64,000 bases of DNA, from the NCBI GenBank assembly GCA_033794685.1, contig JARAYZ010000001.1; one strand, given 5' to 3'. The DNA comes from Lentzea sp033794685 (GTDB taxonomy: Bacteria; Actinomycetota; Actinomycetes; Mycobacteriales; Pseudonocardiaceae). The position numbers and the translations under genes were made by a program. Below the pieces are notes generated by a model. The model ran no database searches and had not been told where the DNA came from. It saw nothing but the letters and a program-made list of their open reading frames with translations. Below are positions 50,890-59,329 of the stretch, one piece after another (the stretch's first letter is position 1; each line of letters begins with the position of its first letter).

Positions 50890-51537
50890 ATGACGGACGT
50901 GCGCCAGGAGTCACTCGCATCGCTCCTGGGAGGCCGAGGCGGCGCCCTCGACGCCTCCCTGCCTCCGCTCGCCTTCGTCGCAGGCTGGCTGCTCTTCGGC
51001 CACTCGATCGGCGCCGGCGCCGTTTTCGCTGTTCTGTGCGGTATCGCGATCGGCGTCTTCCGCTTCGTACGAGGCGAGAAGCCCCGTGCCGTCGTGTTCT
51101 CAGTCCTGCTCGTGGTGGCCGCTGCTCTGGTTGCCCTGTACACGGGCCGTGTCGAGGACTTCTTCCTGATCCAACTGCTGTCCAACGTGGCGTCCGCACT
51201 GGCGTGGGCAGGCTCTATCGCCGTGCGCTGGCCACTGCTCGGCGTGGTGGTGGGCACGCTTCTCGGGCAGAAGACCCGATGGCGGCGAGATCCTGCCCTT
51301 TTGCGCGCCTACTCCATCGCTTCGTGGGCGTGGGTTGGGCAGTACGTGCTGCGTGTCGCCGTGTTCACTCCACTGTGGCTGGACGCTCAGGTGTACTGGC
51401 TGGCGACTTTGCGGCTCGCGTTGTCGTGGCCGTTGCAGATCGTCTGCATCCTGGCGTCGGGGTGGATGCTGCGGCGGGCGCTGCCGTCCGATCACCCCGG
51501 GTTCCGGCATCCGCGGGTGCCGGAGTCTGCCTCTTAG
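50890..51537 (+). CDS. DUF3159-family integral membrane protein
   Basis: 215 residues from ATG 50890. After a short cytoplasmic start (SLASLLGGRGGALDASLPPL), about six membrane spans follow, with the conserved middle GQKTRWRRDPALLRAYSIAS. DUF3159 proteins are found across actinobacteria and have no established role. An iron-box-like dyad lies in its leader. Its stop adjoins the convergent gene by one base. Confidence 0.85.
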   Translation: MTDVRQESLASLLGGRGGALDASLPPLAFVAGWLLFGHSIGAGAVFAVLCGIAIGVFRFVRGEKPRAVVFSVLLVVAAALVALYTGRVEDFFLIQLLSNVASALAWAGSIAVRWPLLGVVVGTLLGQKTRWRRDPALLRAYSIASWAWVGQYVLRVAVFTPLWLDAQVYWLATLRLALSWPLQIVCILASGWMLRRALPSDHPGFRHPRVPESAS

Positions 51538-51538
51538 G

Positions 51539-52717
51539 TCAGCGCTTCTTCCGCTTCTTGCCGGAGCCGGGCACGGTCCCGGTCTTGGGTGGAGGGGGTG
51601 GGGGCTCGGGGAAGGCTTCGAGGGCGTCCTGGCCCTCCATGAAGTCCAGGAACGCCTTGTAGCAGAACCGGTAGGCGAGGTAGAGGAACGCGACCGACAC
51701 GACCCCGAGGCCGGCGACGATCATCCGGTACTGGCTGTCCAGGCCGTCGACGGTGTCCCAGTCCTTCTGCAGTTCAGGAGAGCCAGTGACGACCGACAGC
51801 GTGATCATCGTCAGCATGTAGAGCGGCATGAGCAGGAACGCGCCGATGAGCAGGAGGATGTACGGACGGCTGTCGGTCCGGAACTCCCAGTTCGCCGGTC
51901 TCAGGTCGCGCTTCCTCATGCGGCGGTTCGACCAGACCCGCCTCTCGGCCACCTCGATGCCCTCTGACCGCGTTCGGATCGTCTTCAGCGCTGTCCTGCC
52001 GACGTCCTCGGTGACCGGGATCAACAGTTCTCGTGCAGTGCCGATGACGTGGAGAGCCGGGCCGGGTTCGACGTCGAACGTGCGTGGTCTGCCGATGTCG
52101 CCATTGGCGTGGATGATCACCTGGCAGGTCATCTCCTGCTCGACCTCGACGAGTTCGATCGACCGCATCGCCGTCCACGGCACCGCGACCACGTCACGTG
52201 ACCGCTTTCGGCGTGACACCAGGCTGTCCAGCACCAACCTGTCCTCGCGGACGCACAGCCGGACCTTGAGTCCTCTGGTGGGGAAGGGGATCTCCCACCC
52301 GGACGCTGTCAACGCCGACGTCACGGGCCTGGTCGTGACCAGCACGACCAGTTCGCCCGATGCCCAGCACGCCACCAGCAATCCCGCCATGACGAGCAGC
52401 GCGAGAGGCTGATCGCGATCGGCCACCAAAGCGAAGGTCTTGAGCAACGCGATGTACACACCTGGGAACGCGGCCCAGCGGGTCCAGACCCGCCACATCG
52501 GCATTCGCTTGCGGTGCCAGGCCAGCCCGCAGATGGTGATGATCCAGAACGCCACCGCCCCTTCTGCGATGTCGGCAATGCTCAACGGCTGAACCGATCT
52601 CCGGTTCGCAAGAGCGTTCTCCCACTCACCCAGTCGCACCGCTACGACGAGCGTCAGGACCGCGGCGAACACGACCAAGGCGAGTGCTGCGGTCCTGCGG
52701 AGGAACCGTTCGATCAC
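51539..52717 (-). CDS. multi-span membrane protein with Pro/Lys tail, last gene of the Esp-like operon
   Basis: 392 residues from GTG 52717, overlapping the previous gene by GTGA. Spans near residues 8-30, 55-75, 80-100 and 105-125, then a soluble beta-rich domain (150-290) containing VAVPWTAMRSIELVEVEQEM like a PH/bPH2 domain, two more spans (about 300-320 and 345-365), and a tail with a run of prolines ending KKRKKR. Function unknown; co-expression suggests it serves export or anchoring of the upstream Esp-like proteins. Confidence 0.7.
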   Translation of the reverse strand: MIERFLRRTAALALVVFAAVLTLVVAVRLGEWENALANRRSVQPLSIADIAEGAVAFWIITICGLAWHRKRMPMWRVWTRWAAFPGVYIALLKTFALVADRDQPLALLVMAGLLVACWASGELVVLVTTRPVTSALTASGWEIPFPTRGLKVRLCVREDRLVLDSLVSRRKRSRDVVAVPWTAMRSIELVEVEQEMTCQVIIHANGDIGRPRTFDVEPGPALHVIGTARELLIPVTEDVGRTALKTIRTRSEGIEVAERRVWSNRRMRKRDLRPANWEFRTDSRPYILLLIGAFLLMPLYMLTMITLSVVTGSPELQKDWDTVDGLDSQYRMIVAGLGVVSVAFLYLAYRFCYKAFLDFMEGQDALEAFPEPPPPPPKTGTVPGSGKKRKKR

Positions 52718-53994
52718 AGCTCTCCCGCCATCCGCTGCTGTTGCCAGTACTCGCGCCACTCCTGGTCTCGCTCGTTCTGCTTCACCTGAGCGTCTGCCTC
52801 GCGATGGGCCTGATCGCTCCACTCCTGCGCCATCGCGTTGCCGAGGACTTTCGGGGCCATGGGAACGGAGATACCGGGGAACTCCTTGCCGGGGAGCCCG
52901 AGGTCGTCGTTCTTCCCGAACCGCGGTACGACCTGTCCGTCCAGCAGGCCGTTCATGTCGTCCAGCCGACGATCTCCCAAGCCCAGACCGGAGCGGAGGT
53001 TGTCGTTGACGTTCTCGCCCAACTCCCGTTTGACCGACGAGTGGTCGTGTTGCAGCTTCCTGCCCTGCTCGCCGAGCTCCCTGATCCGATCGGCGTCACC
53101 CGCGTCGAGCTTGCCCGCCTGCGCCTTCTTGGCGAGGTGCAACGCCTGTTGCGAGTGTCGGACAGCGTCCTGGTTGTAGGTCTTCACCGTGCCGCGGAGG
53201 TTGCGGGTCGTGCCCTTGATCGTGTCCCGCGACCTCTTGGCGTCGTCGGCGACCTTCTCCAGTTGCTTCACGACCTTGCTGATCTTCTTCGCGTTCTTGC
53301 CCGCGGTGATCGTGCCCTGAACGACGGTGTCCGCGATGAACGCCGCCTGCGAGGCACCGAACGTGATCGGGGTCAGAGCACTCGCCGCCGCGAACTTGAT
53401 GATCGCGTTGGAGACGAAGCTCGCGATGGCGTCACGGACCGCACCTCGAACGACACCGACGGCGGACGCGGCGACTGTCATCGCGGAAGCAGCAGAGGTG
53501 GCGTGGTTCGCGCCTCCTGTCACGACGTTGGAGAAGTCCTGCACGGCCTTGCGGTAGCCGTCGACCGCGGCACCCTGGGACTGGCTCAGCGCGTCGAGGG
53601 TGCCGGAGTACTTGTCCGCGGTCTCCTGCATGCGCTTGGCGATGTTGCTCCATGTCAGCGCCATCGCATTCACGGCATCGGGATCGCCCGCCAGAAAATC
53701 GAGGCCTTCCTTCAGGAACCCGATGTGCTCGATCAGCCAGCCGATGCCTGCCGAGAGCAGGCTGCCCATCGGGTTCGTCACGAAGCCGAGCAGATCCATG
53801 CCGAACGCGGCCGCATCGCCCGCCATGGCGCCCCAGTCGCCCTTGGCGCCGTCGTAGATCAGGTTTGCCGAGCTGCTGAAGATGCCTGCGGCGTCCCATG
53901 CCTGGGTGGGACTGTCGAAGTTCGACTTCTGGAGGAGGCTTTCGCCTTTGAAGCCCTCGGTGGCGTTGAGTGGGCTCTGCGGTTCGTTGCTCAT
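52714..53994 (-). CDS. large WXG/LXG-like type VII secretion substrate candidate
   Basis: 426 residues. Residues 95-170 form a helical hairpin region with ALTWSNIAKRMQETADKY, whose W at the turn recalls WXG100/PPE-type helices. Two hydrophobic stretches (about 170-235) and a coiled, charged C-terminal part follow (KKISKVVKQLEKVADDAKRS; ADAQVKQNERDQEWREYW). No toxin domain is recognised. No Sec signal, which fits type VII export. It overlaps both neighbours by 4 bp. EspA/EspB-like role is inference. Confidence 0.65.
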   Translation of the reverse strand: MSNEPQSPLNATEGFKGESLLQKSNFDSPTQAWDAAGIFSSSANLIYDGAKGDWGAMAGDAAAFGMDLLGFVTNPMGSLLSAGIGWLIEHIGFLKEGLDFLAGDPDAVNAMALTWSNIAKRMQETADKYSGTLDALSQSQGAAVDGYRKAVQDFSNVVTGGANHATSAASAMTVAASAVGVVRGAVRDAIASFVSNAIIKFAAASALTPITFGASQAAFIADTVVQGTITAGKNAKKISKVVKQLEKVADDAKRSRDTIKGTTRNLRGTVKTYNQDAVRHSQQALHLAKKAQAGKLDAGDADRIRELGEQGRKLQHDHSSVKRELGENVNDNLRSGLGLGDRRLDDMNGLLDGQVVPRFGKNDDLGLPGKEFPGISVPMAPKVLGNAMAQEWSDQAHREADAQVKQNERDQEWREYWQQQRMAGEL

Positions 53995-54317
53995 GGCTGT
54001 ACCTCGTCAAGGCCTTGGCGGAGCTTCTTGAAGGACTGCGCCATGGCCTCGTCATTCTCGGCGTAGGTCTGGCGCATGTCGGCGAACCGCTCGACCACGT
54101 CATCGCCCGCGGCCTTCACCGTGTCGACGTACTCGCGCGCGTCGTTCGTCCACCGCTCCATGATCTGAGCGAAGAACATGCCCACGATGCCCCATGCCTG
54201 CGGGTTGCCGACGTAGTCAGCGCCCGCGTCGCTGGCGGAGGGCAGGCCGGCGAGGAGTGCCTTGAGCTCTCGCTCGTGAGCCTCCAGTGCCTTGAGGTCG
54301 ACCTGGAAGCCCGACAT
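53991..54317 (-). CDS. EspC/WXG100-like small helical protein
   Basis: 108 residues from ATG 54317 (GTG one codon earlier). Two long helices joined near residues 38-45 (YVGNPQAWGIVG) with W57 in MERWTND; the size and pattern (VDLKALEAHERELKALLAGL; VVERFADMRQTYAENDEAM) resemble EspC-type ESX substrates and chaperone-like partners. It has no signal peptide. Start and stop overlap the neighbours (TGATG and ATGA), so it is translated with them. Confidence 0.72.
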   Translation of the reverse strand: MSGFQVDLKALEAHERELKALLAGLPSASDAGADYVGNPQAWGIVGMFFAQIMERWTNDAREYVDTVKAAGDDVVERFADMRQTYAENDEAMAQSFKKLRQGLDEVQP

Positions 54318-54832
54318 CACCAGCCACCTTCCTTCTTGAAGAGGCTGCGCTGGTCGTAGTCGGTGTCGTCGTCCTCCGCCGGACGGCGGGCGGGGCGGGG
54401 TGCAGGCGGCTGGGACGCGGCCGCGTCCTGTTGTTCCTCGTTCACCACGAACTGTTGTGGTGTCGCGGGTTCGGGTTCGTCCGGGACGTCGATCGGTGGG
54501 ATCTGGGATTGGACGAACTGCATGGCTTCGCTGTTGTCGCCGATGAGTGGCGCCATGATCGTGGTGATCTGGCCCACGGCCTGGGATTGGGCGCGTTTGG
54601 CCGTCGACATGACCAGTGCGGCCAGGCGGTCTTTGGGCATGTCGTCGGCCTTGGTGCCGAACGACAGGCTGAGCAGCGCTCCCCCTGCGCTGACGCTCAC
54701 CGTCACGGCGCCGTCCGTGCTCGTGGCGGCGCCGGTCAGGTTCGCGATTCGGGACTTGGCCTCTTCGGCCTGTTCGAGGAGTGCGGCGGTGCGCTGTTCG
54801 TAGTCCTCGACGAGTTGGTTCGGATCGGTCAT
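54317..54832 (-). CDS. YbaB/EbfC-family protein (EspL-like)
   Basis: 171 residues. Residues 1-105 match the YbaB fold: a long helix (EDYEQRTAALLEQAEEAKSR), a beta sheet (AVTVSVSAGGALLSLSFG) and a second helix; residues 110-171 are an acidic Pro/Gln-rich tail. In mycobacterial ESX-1 the YbaB-like EspL lies next to Esp genes, so here it is probably a chaperone for the downstream proteins rather than the nucleoid protein encoded beside dnaX/recR. First gene of the four-gene Esp-like operon. Confidence 0.78.
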   Translation of the reverse strand: MTDPNQLVEDYEQRTAALLEQAEEAKSRIANLTGAATSTDGAVTVSVSAGGALLSLSFGTKADDMPKDRLAALVMSTAKRAQSQAVGQITTIMAPLIGDNSEAMQFVQSQIPPIDVPDEPEPATPQQFVVNEEQQDAAASQPPAPRPARRPAEDDDTDYDQRSLFKKEGGW

Positions 54833-54875
54833 GTGGGCCCCCCTTGCACGTGCGTGAGGGGGACGTTACCGAGGG

Positions 54876-55049
54876 TTACCGGGCTGCGCTGGGGAAATGG
54901 GTCAGGTGGCGCAGGAACGCTGACCAGGTGTCGGCGGAGAGGGGGAGGTGGGTGGCCGGCGATTTGGTGTCGCGGATGCCTACGCCGTGGCCCACCTCGA
55001 CGCAGTTGTCGCTGCTGCCGCTGTAGCTGCTCTTGCGCCAGGTGGTCAT
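54876..55049 (-). CDS. DUF397-domain protein
   Basis: 57 residues, starting TTWRKSSYSGSSDNCVEVG, which is the DUF397 signature, and ending in a short amphipathic segment. The ATG overlaps the stop of the XRE gene (ATGA). DUF397 proteins act with XRE-DUF5753 regulators, as in the BldB/WhiJ-type pairs of Streptomyces. It is too short for most gene callers' cut-offs but is clear. Confidence 0.9.
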   Translation of the reverse strand: MTTWRKSSYSGSSDNCVEVGHGVGIRDTKSPATHLPLSADTWSAFLRHLTHFPSAAR

Positions 55050-55882
55050 CAGAGACCCTCCAAGATGTTGTCGATCACCGCCCTCGATTCTTCCTCAGTC
55101 AGCGCAACGGCTGCGAGGGCCGTCAGGATGTCCTCGTGGACCTTGATGGTGTCCGGGTCGTCGAAGAAGAGGCACGAATTCACGCTGTCGATGTAGACGA
55201 CGGGCGGGTACTTCGGAAACTTCATCACCCGGAAGTCACCGGCGGCGCCCGCGTGCATTCCTGCTGACCTAGGAACGATCCGCAGACTGATGTACTTCCG
55301 CACGGACATCCTGAGCAGGTGGGCCAGTTGCTCGCGCCAGATCTCCGGACCGCCGACCTGGAGTTCGAGTGCCTGCTCGTGCACGAAGAAGGTGAAGCTC
55401 CGGCCCGGTTCCAGGATGTCCGTCCGCGCGGCCCTCGCGGCGGCGACCTTCGGGACGTCGTCCGCCTCGATCACCGTTGAGTGCTCGGTCACGACGTAGC
55501 CGTATTCGGGTGTCTGCAACAGACCGGGGACGACGATCATCGACCAGCAGAGGATCTCCTCCGCGTCTCTTTCCTGCTCGATCAGTGTGCGCACCTGGTC
55601 GGGCACGCCGTCCTGGGGGATCTGGAGCCAGGCATTTCCTGACTCCTGGAACAACGCCAGCAGGTGTTCTCGTTCCTCGACCGTGGCCTGGCAGTAGCCG
55701 AGCAGCAGGATGACGTCGGTCTCGGACACGCCGCCCTTGCCGAGCGTCATGTCCGAGATCTTGGCTTCCTGCCAGCCGAGGAGTTCGGCGAGCCTGCGGT
55801 GGTTGTGGCCGGTCCTGGCGATGATGGCGCGCACGCTGCCACCGAACTCCCGGCCCACCACGCTGGACGATCTTTTGGGCAT
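55049..55882 (-). CDS. XRE-family regulator with DUF5753 domain
   Basis: 277 residues. The N-terminal helix-turn-helix covers about 20-75 (TGHNHRRLAELLGWQEAKISDMTLGKGGVSETDVI), followed by DUF5753 (ILCWSMIVVPGLLQTPEYGYVV in part; REQLAHLLRMS; YIDSVNSCLFFDD). It is a WhiJ/AbaA-type regulator that works with its DUF397 partner encoded downstream. It lies 23 bp after the AMP-ligase stop on the same strand and 43+ bp before the Esp-like operon, so it may be read with either. Confidence 0.9.
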   Translation of the reverse strand: MPKRSSSVVGREFGGSVRAIIARTGHNHRRLAELLGWQEAKISDMTLGKGGVSETDVILLLGYCQATVEEREHLLALFQESGNAWLQIPQDGVPDQVRTLIEQERDAEEILCWSMIVVPGLLQTPEYGYVVTEHSTVIEADDVPKVAAARAARTDILEPGRSFTFFVHEQALELQVGGPEIWREQLAHLLRMSVRKYISLRIVPRSAGMHAGAAGDFRVMKFPKYPPVVYIDSVNSCLFFDDPDTIKVHEDILTALAAVALTEEESRAVIDNILEGL

Positions 55883-55905
55883 GCCGGAAAGCTAGGCCCG
55901 AGAAG

Positions 55906-57264
55906 TCATTCGGTGCCATTGTTTCCGGCCGAATGTGCCTGAAGGTAGGACGCATGGAGCGGCTCCATGTTTCTGATGATCTTGCCGCTCGGTGTTCTCG
56001 GAAGTGTTTCCATCACGTGGATGTGCTGGGGGAGTTTGAACTCCGCGAGCCTCTCTGTGCACCACTGGGACAATGTGTGTGCGGTGAGTGCGTTGTTGTT
56101 GGTGCCCACGTACGCGCGGATGTCTGGGCCTACGGCCACGGCCTCGGTGACGTGGGGGTGTCCACGTAGGACGGTCTCCACCTCGGTGAGGTCGACCTTG
56201 TTGCCGCGCACCACGACCAGCGAGTCGGAGCGGCCGAGCAGGCGGAGTTCGTTGCCCGCGAACTCGCCGCGGTCGCCGGTGCGGAACCAGCCGCCCGAGA
56301 AGCGCGGCGAGTCCGCGTCCAGGTAGGGAGATTCCGGCAGTGCCACCTCGACCAGGCCGTCGCGCACGCGGGCGGTGACGCCCGGCATCAGCGGGCCGAC
56401 GGACGGGCGGACGGTGCCGCCTACGGCCATGGTGAGGGCGCCGGTTTCGGTGGTGCCGAAGCATTCTCCGACCGGGAAGCCGTGGGTGGCGAGGAAGCGG
56501 GCCGCCACGTCGGGAGGCATGAGTTCGCCGCCCGCGAACGCGCCTCGCACCTTGGGCAGAGGGGCGGACGCGAGAAGGTCGAAGTGGAACGGCAGGCCGG
56601 TGATGAAGTCGACCTCGAACGCACGTGCCTGATGTGCTGCGGCAGAGGGGTTTGCGGCGAACACGAGGTGCACGCCTGCCGCGAGGGAGTGCAGCAGGCC
56701 GCCGATCAGGCCGAAGCTGTGGGCCGGGGAATTGAGGAGCAGCAGGCGTTCGCCGCGGCGCACCATGCCGTCGGACGCGGAGAAGCGTGCGACCTCGTCG
56801 ATCAGCGACTGGGTGCCGCGGCCGATCACCTTGGAACGGCCGGTCGAGCCGGAGCTGAACTGCACCAGGCGGTGCGGAGTAGCTGCGGGGACGCCCTCGA
56901 CGGGTGACGCCACGAGGCCGTACCGCTCCTGGAAGCCGGGCGCGATCTCGCCGCTGGGGTGCACGAGGAACTCGGGGCGGGTCAACGAGTGCAGGACGTG
57001 GGCCTCGGCCGGGCGGAGGCGGTGGTCGATCGAGATCACCCGGGCACCGAGGCTCCACAACGCGAGCACGGCTTCCAGGTGGCTGAAGCTCGGTGGCACC
57101 TGGACGGCGACTGTGCTGCCGTCGCCGATTCCCACTGCGGCGAAACGAAGCGCGTGCGCCGCCACGTCGGCGCGGAGCAGGCCGTGCGTGACTGTGTTGC
57201 GGTGGCTGAAGATCGGTACTTCGTCGCCGTGGCGGTGCAGGAGGTCGGTGATGAACGCACGCAT
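55906..57264 (-). CDS. class I adenylate-forming ligase, probably activating 3-amino-4-hydroxybenzoate
   Basis: 452 residues from ATG 57264, 1 bp after the stop of the DHQ-synthase-II-like gene. ATP-binding P-loop QFSSGSTGRSKVIGRG, A5-like ECFGTTETGAL, A7 GGWFRTGDRGEF, A8 hinge LLGRSDSLVVVRGNKVDLTEVE and catalytic Lys motif PRTPSGKIIRN are intact. There is no fused carrier or reductase domain, and at 452 residues it is short like stand-alone aryl ligases. It should adenylate an acid and pass it to CoA, a carrier or an amine. The upstream genes make the acid pool 3,4-AHBA best fitting as substrate. Confidence 0.83.
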   Translation of the reverse strand: MRAFITDLLHRHGDEVPIFSHRNTVTHGLLRADVAAHALRFAAVGIGDGSTVAVQVPPSFSHLEAVLALWSLGARVISIDHRLRPAEAHVLHSLTRPEFLVHPSGEIAPGFQERYGLVASPVEGVPAATPHRLVQFSSGSTGRSKVIGRGTQSLIDEVARFSASDGMVRRGERLLLLNSPAHSFGLIGGLLHSLAAGVHLVFAANPSAAAHQARAFEVDFITGLPFHFDLLASAPLPKVRGAFAGGELMPPDVAARFLATHGFPVGECFGTTETGALTMAVGGTVRPSVGPLMPGVTARVRDGLVEVALPESPYLDADSPRFSGGWFRTGDRGEFAGNELRLLGRSDSLVVVRGNKVDLTEVETVLRGHPHVTEAVAVGPDIRAYVGTNNNALTAHTLSQWCTERLAEFKLPQHIHVMETLPRTPSGKIIRNMEPLHASYLQAHSAGNNGTE

Positions 57265-57265
57265 G

Positions 57266-58339
57266 TCAGGACTCCTTGCAGAACTCGCCGATCGGGAGAC
57301 CCACGTGCCGTTGCTCGGACGCGACGTACCCGAGCAACGAGTCGCCGGGGCGGAGTTCGGTCACGTTCAGCACCTTGCCGCCTGGGCCCAGCACGCGGAC
57401 GTGCCAGTCGTCCTGCACCATCAGGTCGACCACGACGCCGTCGAGGGAGCGTGCGGTGATCGTGAGCATCGGGCGGGATTCGAGTTTGGCGCGGCCGACG
57501 GTCAGTTCGCGGGTGCGGCCCTCGGAGTCGACGGCGAGGACCTTGCTGCCGGAACGCAGTTCGGACAGGTAGTTCGTGCGGTTCGCCGGGCCCAGCACGT
57601 ACGAGTGGAGTGCGCCCGCGTTGACCCGGAACGGACGCGTCGGCATGTACGGCAACGGATGCGTCTCGCTGCAACACAGGATGAAACCCGAGGAGAACGA
57701 GCCGACGAGGATGCCCTCGTCCTCGCGGAAGTGCGACGCGGTGTCGACGCAGACGCGATCGCCGAGGCCGTTGTGGGTCAACGCCTCCACGGTCAAAGTG
57801 GTCAACTCGAGCGGTGGAGAGGTCGCTTCCAGGAGTCGCGCCAGCTGGAACACGTCGGTCGCGTCGGAAGGGGCCATGAGCACGCCGTCCGAGCCGTGTT
57901 CCAGGCACTCCAGGACGATCGCCGCCTCGACCAGGTCGGAGACGACGGTGATCAGCTTGCCCGGTGCGCCGTTGGCGGCCGCGATCACGATCTCGAGGGG
58001 GATCTTCGTCGGGTCGGTGAACGTGACGACGGTGTGGTCGAGCCGTTGTGCCGCGGCACAGGCGAGTTTGAGCGTGCGGTCGTCGCTGACCGTCACGAAC
58101 GCCGAACCGACGGGCAACCGGTCGAGTTGGTCGTCGTCGTGCACCGTCAGGCACACCAGATGAGGGCTGTCGACCGGTTCCGCGGCGAGCAGCACTCGGG
58201 TGATCGTCGGCGGCAAACCGTCCAGCAGTGCGGGATCGTCCGCGACGACTCCGGCGACGCGGCTGTGCACGGCCGCGTCGACCACGGCGGTGCGGTGCGC
58301 TTCGGGGACGGTTCTGAGGTCGATCCAGGCGAACTTCAC
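57266..58339 (-). CDS. 3-amino-4-hydroxybenzoate synthase (DHQ synthase II family, GriH-like)
   Basis: 357 residues from GTG 58339, overlapping the aldolase stop as GTGA; the longer frame is spurious. It begins KFAWIDLRTVPEAHR and includes MAPSDATDVFQLARLLEATS, EDEGILVGSFSSGFILCCSE and RPFRVNAGALHSYVL, features of the archaeal-type 3-dehydroquinate synthase (MJ1249) family. In actinobacteria this family, next to a DhnA-type aldolase, corresponds to GriH, which cyclises and aromatises the C7 amino-keto intermediate to 3,4-AHBA. A true DHQ synthase role is unlikely in a genus using the standard aroB route. Confidence 0.85.
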   Translation of the reverse strand: MKFAWIDLRTVPEAHRTAVVDAAVHSRVAGVVADDPALLDGLPPTITRVLLAAEPVDSPHLVCLTVHDDDQLDRLPVGSAFVTVSDDRTLKLACAAAQRLDHTVVTFTDPTKIPLEIVIAAANGAPGKLITVVSDLVEAAIVLECLEHGSDGVLMAPSDATDVFQLARLLEATSPPLELTTLTVEALTHNGLGDRVCVDTASHFREDEGILVGSFSSGFILCCSETHPLPYMPTRPFRVNAGALHSYVLGPANRTNYLSELRSGSKVLAVDSEGRTRELTVGRAKLESRPMLTITARSLDGVVVDLMVQDDWHVRVLGPGGKVLNVTELRPGDSLLGYVASEQRHVGLPIGEFCKES

Positions 58340-59139
58340 CGGTTCTCCAAAGCTGTCAGTGCGTGGATGAGACTTGCGTCGGTGGGCGCGTGGACGATCG
58401 ACGCCAGTTCCGCGACCAGCGGCATCGGTGCCGGGGAGGTGAAGACCCGTCGTCCCACGGCGAGGCCCGCGCAGCCAGCCGCCATCGCGACGCGGGCGTG
58501 GCCGGCGAGGCTGTGCGCGGAGGCCGGGCCACCCGCGACGATGACGGGGATCGGGCAGTTCTCCACCACGTCCGCCATGTCCTCGACCGGGTGCGCGAGG
58601 TTGGTCTTGACGATGTCCGCGCCCAGGTCCGCCGCGATGTTGACGACGTGCGCGAGGAGAGCGGGATCGCGCGGGTCGCCGACGCGCGGCCCGCGTGCGT
58701 AGGCCATCACGACCAACGGGACGTTCCACGAGTCGCACGCCGCAGCGACCCTGCCGAGGTCGGTGAGCTGGCGCGCTTCCGTGTCGGAGCCGATGTTGAC
58801 GTGCACGCTCACCGCGTCCGCACCGAGCCGCAACGCCTCGTCGACCTCACCGACGATCACCTTGGCGTTGACGTCGGCCATGTGCGCGGTGCCCGCACTG
58901 AGGTGCACGATCAACGCGCATCCGCCGAGCACCAACGGATCGATGGTGCGGACACGTCCTTTGTGGACGATGACGGCGTCGGCACCGCCCTGCACGACGG
59001 CGCGGATCAGGTCCTGCCACCGGTCCCGCGGCACCACCGGTCCGTCCGAAACGCTGTGGTCCAACGGCACGAAGAGGTACCTGTCGTCGTGCGGACGGGA
59101 AAGGCGTCGCAGCCGCAACGCTTTCCTCATGGCGCTCAC
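58336..59139 (-). CDS. DhnA/ADH-synthase-type aldolase (GriI-like)
   Basis: 267 residues from GTG 59139; ATG 59130 is an alternative start. A class I TIM-barrel aldolase: RYLFVPLDHSVSDGPV, ADAVIVHKGRVRTI, ADAVSVHVNIGSDTE, the expected Schiff-base Lys in GADIVKTNLAHPVEDM, and the phosphate-binding end AAGCAGLAVGRRVF. Homologues are archaeal MJ0400 and Streptomyces GriI, which joins aspartate semialdehyde and dihydroxyacetone phosphate. It heads the three-gene operon and faces the LysR gene. Confidence 0.87.
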   Translation of the reverse strand: MSAMRKALRLRRLSRPHDDRYLFVPLDHSVSDGPVVPRDRWQDLIRAVVQGGADAVIVHKGRVRTIDPLVLGGCALIVHLSAGTAHMADVNAKVIVGEVDEALRLGADAVSVHVNIGSDTEARQLTDLGRVAAACDSWNVPLVVMAYARGPRVGDPRDPALLAHVVNIAADLGADIVKTNLAHPVEDMADVVENCPIPVIVAGGPASAHSLAGHARVAMAAGCAGLAVGRRVFTSPAPMPLVAELASIVHAPTDASLIHALTALENR

Positions 59140-59210
59140 ACCCCTGCAGTCGTTTGGTGGTCAACAGAAGCCTGGGGCAGCCCGCGCGCGCAGCGGCAGG
59201 TGTGAGCTGT

Positions 59211-59230
59211 CGATAACTGCGGAGTTATCG
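59211..59230. promoter_or_regulatory. 20-bp palindrome between the aldolase and LysR genes
   Basis: CGATAACT-GCGG-AGTTATCG is a perfect 8-bp dyad in the 190-bp divergent intergenic region, 72 bp from the aldolase start and 100 bp from the LysR start. Position and symmetry suit a LysR binding site, although the strict T-N11-A form is not met. Confidence 0.6.
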
Positions 59231-59329
59231 GCCAGACAGAGCAATCACCCTTGCTATGGCGACGGAGCGTGATCTAGTGACACCCGCGTGGCCGTGTTTG
59301 TGGCTCGTTGACTGCTTTAGGCTTCCTCA

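Noticed and set aside
57266..58738. Longer 490-residue version of the GriH-like protein
   Set aside because: The added N-terminal residues are the wrong-frame reading of the aldolase gene; GTG 58339 with a GTGA overlap gives the normal family length.
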